Part shown: piece by piece, positions 29,920 through 38,776 of the stretch
Numbering within the stretch: position 1 is the first letter of the stretch
Layout: each line of letters opens with the position of its first letter
Origin: Bradyrhizobium sp.
GTDB lineage: Bacteria > Pseudomonadota > Alphaproteobacteria > Rhizobiales > Xanthobacteraceae
Length of the DNA stretch: 64,000 nt
Direction: 5' to 3'
Assembly (NCBI RefSeq): GCF_027307225.1
Contig: NZ_DAHUXJ010000015.1
Coordinates: 1 to 64,000 of the forward strand
Notes under the pieces: generated by a model
What the model was told of the DNA's origin: nothing
Database searches by the model: none
Seen by the model: the letters and a program-made list of their open reading frames with translations, nothing else
Program-made: the position numbers and the translations under genes

Positions 29920-32226
29920 ATGAAGCCGATGTCGTTTGAACGTATCCTGCGATGGACACTCGTCTCGATCGCGGTTCTCGGACTGGCGGTGGGTGGCGTC
30001 GCTTATGCCGGGCACAGGAGCGATCTCGCCGATCTCTGCTTTACGTTGGCGACGCTTCCAATCACCGGGGGGCTGGCGGCATCGATACTGCGGGATCTCC
30101 TCGCCGGCCGGCTGGGGGTTGACGCGGTCGCGCTGGTGTCGATGAGTGCGGCGATCGCGCTGCATCAGCCGCTTGCCGGCGCTGTGGTGGCGCTGATGTA
30201 TTCCGGCGGCAATGTGCTTGAGGATATCGCGGTTGCGCGCGCCGAGCATGATTTACGCTCGCTGGTCGACCGCGCCCCGCGCGAGGCCCATCGAAGGATT
30301 GACGATCGCATCGAGGATGTGCCAATCGCGGCAGTTCAAGTGGGTGACCAGCTCATGGTACGAGCGGGCGAGATTGTTCCTGTCGACGGCGCGGTCGCCT
30401 CGGCCGCCGCAACAATTGATGATTCGGCATTGACGGGGGAGCCCATCTCGGTCGTGAAAACGCGCGGTGGCGCCGTGCTGTCGGGTGCCTTGAATATGGG
30501 TGAGACGTTTGAAATGACGGCGAGCGCCCCGGCCGGCGAAAGCACTTATGCCGGCATCGTGCGGCTGGTGACCGCGGCACAGGCCGCCAAGGCGCCGTTC
30601 GTCCGGCTCGCTGACCGCTACGCGCTGATCTTCCTGCCCGTCACGTTGGCCATTGCGCTACTCGCCTGGCTGATCTCGGGTGACCTCATCCGCAGCCTGG
30701 CGGTCCTGGTCGCCGCGACGCCATGTCCGTTGATCCTGGCGGCGCCGGTGGCTTTCATTGCGGGCGTCGCACAAGCGGCGCGGCGGGGCATTCTGGTCAA
30801 GGGTAGCGCCGCGCTGGAAACGCTGGCGCGGGCGCATACCGTACTGTTCGACAAGACCGGCACGCTGACGGTTGGTGGGGCGCGCCTGCTATCGGTCGAG
30901 GTGGCGCCGGGCGAGACCGTCGAGCGCGTGCTGACCCTTGGCGCTTCGCTCGAGCAGGCATCCCATCACGTGCTTGCCAAGGCCATCGTTCAGGCCGGCG
31001 TCGAGCGCGCGCTGAAGTTCAAAGTACCGGAGCAGGTCCAGGAGACCATGGGTGCGGGCCTCTCCGGCATTATCGACGGCAAGTACGTCAGCGCCGGTTC
31101 GCGCGATCTGGTCATGGCGGCGGGCCAAGTGGCGCCATGGGCGGCGCGTGCCATCCGCCGGGCCTCCTGGCGGTCGGCGCTGATCGTCTTTGTCGCGGTC
31201 GAGGGCCGCGCGATCGGCGCGTTGCTGCTCGCCGACGAACTGCGTTCCGATACGCCGCGCGCGATCCGCCTGCTGCGTGATTCCGGCATCACGCGCATCG
31301 TCATGGTAACCGGCGATCGCGCCGCCGCCGCGCAGGCGATCGGAGCGGCGCTCGATCTCGATGCGGTACTTGCCGACCGCGTTCCCGCCGACAAGGTCGA
31401 GGCGGTGCGCAGCGAGCAGCGGCGCACTCCAACGATCATGGTCGGAGACGGCATCAACGATGCACCGGCGCTTGCGACGGCTGATATCGGGATTGCACTC
31501 GGCGCACGCGGCGCCAGCGCTTCCTCCGAGGCTGCGGACGTCGTGATCGTCCCCGACCGGCTGGAGCGGGTCGGTGAAGCGATCATGATTGCGAAGCGTG
31601 CGCGTAGGATTGCCATACAAAGCATTGTCGCAGGCATGGGATTGTCGCTGCTCGCCATGGCGGCGGCGACCGCCGGCTGGCTCGCGCCGGTGCCGGCGGC
31701 GATCGTGCAAGAGGTGATCGACGTCGGCGTGATCCTCAATGCGCTGAGGGCACTTTCGCCTGGGCTTGGCCGCACCGGAAGGCGCATCGGCGTCGAGGAT
31801 GGGCGAGAATTGCATCGCGACCATCTCGCGCTGCTGAGAGAGCTCGATCGGCTGCGATCGATCGTCGACGCGCTCGACGAAGTAGAGCCCGGCGATGGTG
31901 CGAGCTTGATTGCAGAAGCCAATCGCCTGGTCCAGCAACAGGTGGTCACGCACGAGCGCGACGATGAGGGCCAGATCTATCCGCGCCTTGCCAAGATCCT
32001 GCAGGAGAGCCATAGCCTCTCCGCGATGAGCCGGGCGCATCGCGAGATATTGCATCTGGCAAGATTGCTCGCGCGCGTGGCGGAAGATTTGCCGTCCGAG
32101 GAAGTCGACCGATATCTTATCCGCGACGCACAGCGGGTGATCGAGGCGATCGAGACGCTGGTGCGGATGCACACGGCGCAGGAGGAGGACATTTACGAGG
32201 CGGTCGCCGCACGCACGGCGGCGTGA
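29920..32226 (+). CDS. P1B-5-type heavy-metal ATPase with C-terminal hemerythrin-like domain (Nia-like)
   Basis: TPC transmembrane motif (AATPCPLILAAP), DKTGTLTVGG, GDGINDAPALA; C-terminal H...E...HTAQEEDIYEA hemerythrin-like helices. Confidence 0.85.
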   Translation: MKPMSFERILRWTLVSIAVLGLAVGGVAYAGHRSDLADLCFTLATLPITGGLAASILRDLLAGRLGVDAVALVSMSAAIALHQPLAGAVVALMYSGGNVLEDIAVARAEHDLRSLVDRAPREAHRRIDDRIEDVPIAAVQVGDQLMVRAGEIVPVDGAVASAAATIDDSALTGEPISVVKTRGGAVLSGALNMGETFEMTASAPAGESTYAGIVRLVTAAQAAKAPFVRLADRYALIFLPVTLAIALLAWLISGDLIRSLAVLVAATPCPLILAAPVAFIAGVAQAARRGILVKGSAALETLARAHTVLFDKTGTLTVGGARLLSVEVAPGETVERVLTLGASLEQASHHVLAKAIVQAGVERALKFKVPEQVQETMGAGLSGIIDGKYVSAGSRDLVMAAGQVAPWAARAIRRASWRSALIVFVAVEGRAIGALLLADELRSDTPRAIRLLRDSGITRIVMVTGDRAAAAQAIGAALDLDAVLADRVPADKVEAVRSEQRRTPTIMVGDGINDAPALATADIGIALGARGASASSEAADVVIVPDRLERVGEAIMIAKRARRIAIQSIVAGMGLSLLAMAAATAGWLAPVPAAIVQEVIDVGVILNALRALSPGLGRTGRRIGVEDGRELHRDHLALLRELDRLRSIVDALDEVEPGDGASLIAEANRLVQQQVVTHERDDEGQIYPRLAKILQESHSLSAMSRAHREILHLARLLARVAEDLPSEEVDRYLIRDAQRVIEAIETLVRMHTAQEEDIYEAVAARTAA

Positions 32227-32305
32227 GACGGATCGCATAAGGCCAAGCCGCGGTGAACCCATGCTTATATCGCGCGGCACCGTTGATCCGCCTTCAACCG
32301 ACCGG

Positions 32306-32319
32306 TTGACCTGCATCAA
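32306..32319 (+). promoter_or_regulatory. FNR/FixK box TTGACCTGCATCAA
   Basis: Perfect TTGA-N6-TCAA upstream of the FNR-like/cytochrome c region. Confidence 0.65.
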
Positions 32320-32409
32320 CACGAATCTCGACAAGGCCGTGTAAGCAAGAGACGCTGGCTCGGGAGTCGAGCGGCGGTTTGATAATAATTCCGATCACGA
32401 GGCGGAGCC

Positions 32410-32796
32410 ATGCCTCGGACATCGACATTCTTTCCAATTCTATTTTGCGGCGAGTCCTGTGACAGGCGCGAGCTCGCGGAGATGAAGCGGCTTGCAACCC
32501 ACGTTCGTTTCGACGGAGGACATAGGATTTTATCGGAAGGTGACCGCAATGCATTCGGGCTCTCGTATGGCGAGGTGCGGCTTTACAAACTGCTGCCCGA
32601 TAGGCGTCGACAAGTAGTAGCGTTCGCACTACCCGGCGATTTTCTTGCGATGCCGCTTGCCGATCATTTCAGCATCTCGGCCGATGCTATTGGCGAGGTC
32701 AGTGTGTGCCGGTTTCCGCGCGAAGAGCTCAAACGCTTCGTTCAATCCAGTCCCAATATCTGGCGGCTCTTGACCGGGCTGGAACAAACGACGCTC
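32410..32796 (+). pseudogene. Truncated Crp/FNR sensor domain lacking its HTH, fused in frame to a cytochrome c
   Basis: GEVRLYKLLPDRRRQVVAFALPGDFLAMPLADHFSISADAIGEVSVCRFPREELKRFVQSSPNIWRLL then abruptly a signal peptide TRRTGRVLGVCAALLPVVLP. Confidence 0.65.
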
Positions 32797-33459
32797 GTGA
32801 CCAGAAGAACAGGGCGCGTGCTAGGCGTCTGTGCAGCTTTGCTGCCGGTGGTTTTGCCTGCGGTCTTCTCGGTCGGAAGTCGCGCGGACGAAAGCATCGT
32901 TCCAGTCGCGGCCAGAGGCGGCATCGAGGCCAAGCTGGAATATTGCAAGACGTGCCACGGCCTGGCGGGCCAGGGTTATCGCGGCTGGCTTCCGATGCCG
33001 CGACTGGCCGGGTAGCAGCCGCAATACATCGAAAATCAGTTGCGGGCCTTCGTCGAGCGCCGGCGTACCAATCCGGTGATGCAGAATGTCGCGCACGTGT
33101 TGAGTCACTCGATGATTTCGGCGCTGGCTGACCATTTCAGGCATCTCGATCCACGACCGATCGGAGGGGCGCCGAGAGTATCCCTGGGATTGGGCAGGAA
33201 AATCTTCGACGAGGGATTGCCTGAATCCAACGTGCCAGCCTGCTCCGCCTGTCATGGCAGCGAGGCCAAGGGCCAGAATGAGATTCCGCGGCTGGCCGGC
33301 CAACTCTATGAATACACCGTTAGTCAGCTCGCCGGCTGGAGCAAGCTGCGAGGCCAGGGGACAGCGGTCGACACATCGGCGATCATGGCGCCGACCGCGC
33401 ACAATCTGACGAGATCAGAGATTGAAGCCGTCGCCGCCTATGTGAGCACCCTCCCATGA
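32797..33459 (+). pseudogene. Diheme cytochrome c interrupted by TAG at 33013-33015
   Basis: CKTCH and CSACH haem motifs in the same frame on both sides of the stop: ...PMPRLAG*QPQYIENQLRAF...; GTG start at 32797. Confidence 0.75.
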
Positions 33460-33514
33460 GCATCACGGTCTTCAATCGGCCTCGGTCGAATGTACTGTGC
33501 GAGAGCATGAGGTC

Positions 33515-34113
33515 ATGAAGCGCATCGCCTGGAAAATCGCGCTCTCGACGCTCGTTGTCTCGATCACGCCTCTTGTTGCCGGAGAACAGGCCGCGGTCGT
33601 CCGCAATTGCACTTGGTGCCACGGAACGGGAGCACAGGGATACATGGGCGCCCCACGGCTGGCGGGCCAGCGGCCGCTCTATCTGCTCAACCAGATCAGA
33701 GATTTTCGCGAGCACACCCGGGACAATCCGTATTCAAGGCAATATATGTGGAGTGCGGTGGCGGCACTCGGACCGCAGGCTGCGCGCGAGCTTGCCGACT
33801 ATTTTGCAACCATCCCGCCCAAGGCCGCCAATGACGGTGACAGGGATATCGCTGCCAAGGGCAAAGCCATCTACATGGACGGAATTCCCGAGGCCAGTAT
33901 CGCGTCCTGCTATGCCTGTCACGGTCCCAATGGCGAGGGCCTGCGGGATATCCCGCGTCTCGGAGGTCTGGCCTATACCTATCTGAAAGCGCGGCTCGAG
34001 CAGTGGGGCCAAGGAATCATTCGGGCGTGGGCACTCCGATGCCTATCGTCGCTCGTTCGTTGGGGCCAGCTGAAATCGAGGCGCTCACTTCCTACCTCAA
34101 CTTCGTCAAGTAA
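33515..34113 (+). pseudogene. Diheme cytochrome c with C-terminal frameshift near 34010
   Basis: CTWCH and CYACH; after LEQWGQG the expected tail NHSGVGTPMPIVARSLGPAEIEALTSYLNFVK* lies in another frame. Confidence 0.7.
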
Positions 34114-34214
34114 GCCGTCGTCGTAATAGCTCGCTCCAAAGCTCTGGTGGCGTCGCCCGCCTCCGTGCGCCCCTCAGATCGCGCGGCGGCCGGGTCTTGA
34201 TCAGTTCATGATCT

Positions 34215-34643
34215 TCAACTCTTGAACCTCAACGTGTCAATTGTATCCGCATTTTCGCAATACTCTACATAGTTCGTCGCAGCAGTACCGGCCGCGAGCT
34301 CCTCATGGCACCGGCGCTTGTGTGTACAGAACGAGCAAACGCGCTCCATATCGCGCAATAAGGCCGGCTGCGCACGCCACAAGGCCGTTTCATCGATACC
34401 CAGTGCCGTGAGCGTGTACGGCAACTCGTTCGCGGCCTGCGAACCCTGCCGCACCAGCATCTCGAGATCGGCGGGCATCACGTTGAGCTCACGCGCAACC
34501 CGCTCCAGCTCGCCCGGATCGGCTGCGAACTCCATCAGCTCGTTCAACTCTCGACGCTGCTTGAGCCAATCGCCAAACAGATCGATGACCTTCGTGACAA
34601 AAGGATAAGATTCATGCTGGGTTGTCGTCATCGCAGCCTCCAT
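34215..34643 (-). CDS. DUF6455-like four-Cys protein (copy A)
   Basis: RDMERVCSFCTHKRRCHEELAAGTAATNYVEYCENADTIDTL. Confidence 0.7.
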   Translation of the reverse strand: MEAAMTTTQHESYPFVTKVIDLFGDWLKQRRELNELMEFAADPGELERVARELNVMPADLEMLVRQGSQAANELPYTLTALGIDETALWRAQPALLRDMERVCSFCTHKRRCHEELAAGTAATNYVEYCENADTIDTLRFKS

Positions 34644-34774
34644 TCTCTAACGTTAAATTCTGGCCAGTTGCGCCGGCAGGTCGGTTGCTATGATACATGA
34701 GCGCGAGGGGATTCTTGCACGCCAGCAACAACAACGAGCTGTCGCGAAGCATTGGCCTCTCGTAAAACATGGCA

Positions 34775-35347
34775 TCAGAAATGCGTCGATCGTTCCGCCT
34801 CTGCCTCCTGCTCCAGCTGCAAGATATGCCGTCGCACGACCTCGAATTTCTCTTCGACAACTTCACTGAAAAGCGGATCACTCTGATCCGTCAATCTCGA
34901 AGCGATCTCCGCCCAGTCCGCAGGTTGCAGAGCGTTGATCGCGGCCGGAAAGAAAACTCGCTCTTCCATGGCCATATGACGCCGCTCCTGCTCGATAAAG
35001 TCGCGAATAATGTCGTTGATGGTTTGGCGAAGGAGTTCCCGATCAGCGAGTACATTCTCGACTGCTTGGGCGACCTTACGCAAACGTTCGGCGCACCGCC
35101 GGTGATCGGCCGCGAGATCGCCGATCTTCGCGGCCACGGCGGAATCGCGCACCTTCAGTTTCTCGAATACCCTGTCCTCCAGCGGATGGTGATAGACATC
35201 GGGATAGACTTGGAAATATCCGATAACTGCATGGACGACCTCATAGTCGGGATGGCCTCCCCGCGCGAAAACGTCCAGCTCCCGCTCAAGAACGATAAGC
35301 AAATTTTCGATGTTGCGATGCTCTTGGCGCAAGATTTCAATGACCAT
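34775..35347 (-). CDS. Hemerythrin HHE cation-binding domain protein
   Basis: MVIEILRQEHRNIENLLIVLEREL...YPDVYHHPLEDRVFEKL...DHRRCAERLR...FIEQERRHMAMEERVFFPAA. Confidence 0.88.
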   Translation of the reverse strand: MVIEILRQEHRNIENLLIVLERELDVFARGGHPDYEVVHAVIGYFQVYPDVYHHPLEDRVFEKLKVRDSAVAAKIGDLAADHRRCAERLRKVAQAVENVLADRELLRQTINDIIRDFIEQERRHMAMEERVFFPAAINALQPADWAEIASRLTDQSDPLFSEVVEEKFEVVRRHILQLEQEAEAERSTHF

Positions 35348-35405
35348 TTGCGCCCTCCCTAAAGATAGATTTGTCGCAATAGTCGCAGATGTCGCGTCGT
35401 GAGAC

Positions 35406-35419
35406 ATTGCGATAGATCA
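35406..35419 (-). promoter_or_regulatory. One-mismatch FNR-like box TTGCGATAGATCAA
   Basis: 58 nt upstream of hemerythrin ATG 35347. Confidence 0.5.
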
Positions 35420-35891
35420 ATAAGATGACAGCGGCGCAGTTTGGCGGGGGATCTGGGAGCATGACATCTGAGGCGCGGGTCCGATTGAGCAGAACTAGCT
35501 AGTGGATGATCGGCTCAAGCTATCAAGCCGCTGAGGAAGCGCTACCCGAAATCATCATTGTGATTACTGACCGGCAGCGCGAAGATCGAAGCAAGTGTGG
35601 TGTCGAGTAGCTCAGTTTCCAGGAGCTCATCTCGAACCGATCTAGCATACCGTCCAACCCCTCGTCTCGAATTTGAAGCTTGCGCGAAGCCGCTACGTCC
35701 GGAACAGCCGATAAGACCGGATCACCTGGCAGATTTCGCATCCACCTGAGGCTCACTTTGCTGCGGTGCATGAGTCCGAGTTGGCCCTTATTGATCTTGT
35801 GGATCCGGCTTAACGTCCTGCTCGCACAACAACGGCCCGCGCTGACGGTCGGACTAGACTCGGAAGTCGACACTTTCGTAGTTCATCTTAG

Positions 35892-36059
35892 TTAGAGCAC
35901 AGAGGAAGACTTGTCGGACGGCTCATCGTCGGCGATCGCCCGCCATGCCGCGCCGTCGAGATCGTCGTACTGGCCATTCTTCAGCGACCAAAGGAAAGCC
36001 GCAAGGCCGAGCGCGCCGAGCGTGATCGCAAGCGGAACCAGATAGACCAGGACTTCCAT
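35892..36059 (-). CDS. fixS: FixS/CcoS, cbb3 oxidase maturation protein
   Basis: Not in ORF track: MEVLVYLVPLAITLGALGLAAFLWSLKNGQYDDLDGAAWRAIADDEPSDKSSSVL*; overlaps the fixI stop. Confidence 0.92.
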   Translation of the reverse strand: MEVLVYLVPLAITLGALGLAAFLWSLKNGQYDDLDGAAWRAIADDEPSDKSSSVL

Positions 36060-38248
36060 CAGATCGTTTCCCTGTGCTGGCGCGCGCGCAGGGCGTTGAG
36101 CATCACGAGCAGCGATGAACCGGACATCGCAGCCGCCGCGATCAGCGGCGTCACGAATCCGGCAATGGCGATCGGCACGGCGAGCACATTATAGATGACT
36201 GCAAGCCACAAATTCTGCCGCATCAGCCGCAGCGCCTTGCGCGAAACAGTAATCGCGGCCTCGACAGGCGCAAGCCGCTCGCCGAGAAACACGGCATCGG
36301 CGACAGCCTGACTCATATGCGTCGCGGTGACCGGCGACATCGAGGCATGGGCGGCTGCCAGCGCGGGTGCATCGTTCAGGCCGTCGCCGACCATGAGCAC
36401 CTTGCGCCCATCGCGCTTGATCTGCTCGATGCGCTCGATCTTGTCGACTGGGGTCACTTCCGCACGCCATCGGTGAATGCCGAGTGCCAGCGCCGCTTCC
36501 CTCACAGCCGGCTCGCGGTCACCGGAAAGCATCTCGACGGTCAGGCCCGTCCGATGCAGTGCCGAGATGACCTTTGCGGCATCAGCGCGGATCCGCTGGC
36601 GGACGGCGAAGACATAATGCCTCTCACCATGCCGGAACGCGACGACGGATGCCTCCGGGTCGCCTTGCAGAATTTCGTTGGCGGATTTATCGGCACCACA
36701 CCAGGAGGGACGGCCGAGCCTGACTTCAAGACCATCCATTACGCCGTAGACGCCCTGCCCCGGCTCCTCCTCGATGCCGGGCAGCGGCGCTTTGGCACCA
36801 GCCGCGCGCGCCACTGCAGCGGCCACTGGATGGCGGCTCGACAGCGCTAGGCGGCCTGCGAGTTCGAAGACGCATGCGGGAATGGCAGCCGCATTCGCGA
36901 CATCGAGCTCCGGCAAGGTCAGCGTGCCCGTCTTGTCGAAAATCACCCGGTCGATCTCCGCGATACGCTCAATCGCATCGCCCGAATTGAGCAATACGCC
37001 CGAGCCGAACAGTGCACCGGAAGCGACCGTCTGCACTGCGGGGATGGCAAGGCCAAGCGCACAAGGGCAAGTGATGATGAGCACCGCGATCGCGATCACG
37101 ATCGAATCATGCAGCCCGGCACCAGCAATCAGCCATCCGATCATGGTCAACAGGGCGGTAGCATGGACGGCTGGGGCGTAGAGCCTCGAAGCGCGTTCGG
37201 CCAGGCGCAGATAGCGCGAACGCGACTGCACGGCACTTTCGAGCAACCGCGAGATTTCGGACAACAGCGTGCCTTCGGAGGCCGCCGATACCCTGACGCG
37301 CAACGCACCGGATCGCACCAGTGTCCCTGCATAAATCGCGCTTCCCGCCACGGCCGTGGTTGGCAGCGTCTCGCCGGTGATCAGGCTCTGGTCGATCTCG
37401 GACCGTCCGCTGATGACGCTGCCGTCGACCGCCGAACGTTCGCCGGGGCGGAGCAGAACGATGTCGCCGGGACGGATCGCCGCGACGGGAACGGTGCGAA
37501 TCTCGTCGTCATTGATGAACTTGGTCGCCGTCTCGGCCTTCAGCGCCGCCAGGTTACCGGCAAAGGCGCGGGTGCGCCGCCGCATGTTCTGGTCGAGATA
37601 ACGGCCGGCCAGCAGGAAGGCGATCAGCATGATAGCCGCATCGAAATAAGCGTGGTCGGCGTGGGTAGCGGTTTCGAACAGCGACATCGCCAATGCCAGA
37701 ATGATGCCGATCGAGATCGGCACATCCATATTAACGCCGCGGGCACGGAGCGCTGCATAGGCGGAGGAGAAGAAGGGTTGGGCCGAATAAGCAGCGGCCG
37801 GCAGCACGATCAGCGCCGAGAGCCAATGGAAGAAGTCACGCTGCTCGGGCAGCATGTCGCTGTCATTGCCGGACCAGACCGGCACCGACAGCATCATCAC
37901 ATTCATCGCCGCAAAGGCCGCAACTCCGAGGCGCCGCAGCAGCGCGCTTGCGCGCTCGGCTTCGCGCGTCTCGGCGCCGGCAGGCTCGAACGGATAGGCC
38001 CTGTAACCAAGTTCGGCGAGACGATCGACGAACAGCGCCGGATCGACCGCGCCCTCCTTCCACTCCAGCGCCAGGCGACGATCGGTCAGATTGACTCGCG
38101 CCGAGGTGACATCCGGGATCTTCGACAGATTGCGCTCGATCTTGGCCATGCAGCCCGCGCAATTGATGCCTTCGACCGCCAAATCGAGATGCAGCAGGTC
38201 CGAACCGGCCTTCTTCAGGTAATGCGAGAAATCGATGGTCGATTGCAT
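36059..38248 (-). CDS. fixI: FixI/CcoI, Cu+-transporting P1B-1 ATPase
   Basis: HMA CAGC motif (EGINCAGCMAKIERNL), CPCALGLAIPAVQ, DKTGTLTLPE, GDGLNDAPALAAA; start MQSTIDFSHYL. Confidence 0.95.
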   Translation of the reverse strand: MQSTIDFSHYLKKAGSDLLHLDLAVEGINCAGCMAKIERNLSKIPDVTSARVNLTDRRLALEWKEGAVDPALFVDRLAELGYRAYPFEPAGAETREAERASALLRRLGVAAFAAMNVMMLSVPVWSGNDSDMLPEQRDFFHWLSALIVLPAAAYSAQPFFSSAYAALRARGVNMDVPISIGIILALAMSLFETATHADHAYFDAAIMLIAFLLAGRYLDQNMRRRTRAFAGNLAALKAETATKFINDDEIRTVPVAAIRPGDIVLLRPGERSAVDGSVISGRSEIDQSLITGETLPTTAVAGSAIYAGTLVRSGALRVRVSAASEGTLLSEISRLLESAVQSRSRYLRLAERASRLYAPAVHATALLTMIGWLIAGAGLHDSIVIAIAVLIITCPCALGLAIPAVQTVASGALFGSGVLLNSGDAIERIAEIDRVIFDKTGTLTLPELDVANAAAIPACVFELAGRLALSSRHPVAAAVARAAGAKAPLPGIEEEPGQGVYGVMDGLEVRLGRPSWCGADKSANEILQGDPEASVVAFRHGERHYVFAVRQRIRADAAKVISALHRTGLTVEMLSGDREPAVREAALALGIHRWRAEVTPVDKIERIEQIKRDGRKVLMVGDGLNDAPALAAAHASMSPVTATHMSQAVADAVFLGERLAPVEAAITVSRKALRLMRQNLWLAVIYNVLAVPIAIAGFVTPLIAAAAMSGSSLLVMLNALRARQHRETI

Positions 38249-38259
38249 CGCCGCGCCTC

Positions 38260-38757
38260 TCAATTCAGGACTACGCGGTTGCGCGACAAGAAAAGGCGCT
38301 TCCCGGCGCGATCGGCTTCGATCACCAGATCCCACTGCCCGGCAGTAACGCCGTGCGCCATGCCGCGATAACCACCACCGCCACTCTCCGACACTTCGAA
38401 CACATGATCGGCCCTGCGGTCGGTCGGGCGTTCGAGCCGCCCAAAGACCGACAATCCCGCAAGCGACGATCCGTCCTGGGCTTTTGCATCCACGTTCAAC
38501 CGGGTCGTCCCGTCGGCGCTGCGCTCGACGTGAGCATCGACCTTCCAATTGCGTTCGCTCTGCTGATGCGCAGCCCGAATCTCCCGCTGATAGGCAAGGC
38601 TCGCGCTATAGGCGCTGTCGACTTCGGTTCCGGGCAGCGTCGCGATGGCAAGCCGCATCATCACCGCGTTGACGCTGATGACGACGGCAAAGAACGAAAC
38701 CACCGCGATCAGCACAAATCGGCCGGTAATCTGTCGTGGAGCGGATGAGCGAGCCAT
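38260..38757 (-). CDS. fixH: FixH family protein
   Basis: N-terminal TM and FixH sequence (WDLVIEADRAGKRLFLSRNRVVL), position between fixG and fixI. Confidence 0.93.
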   Translation of the reverse strand: MARSSAPRQITGRFVLIAVVSFFAVVISVNAVMMRLAIATLPGTEVDSAYSASLAYQREIRAAHQQSERNWKVDAHVERSADGTTRLNVDAKAQDGSSLAGLSVFGRLERPTDRRADHVFEVSESGGGGYRGMAHGVTAGQWDLVIEADRAGKRLFLSRNRVVLN

Positions 38758-38776
38758 TATGACTGTTCCTCTGGGA

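Noticed and set aside
30889-32334. 481 aa minus-strand ORF opposite the P1B-5 ATPase
   Set aside because: Composition typical of antisense frames; the plus-strand ATPase motifs are definitive.
37109-38371. 420 aa plus-strand ORF opposite fixI
   Set aside because: Shadow ORF; intact fixI/fixH on the minus strand.
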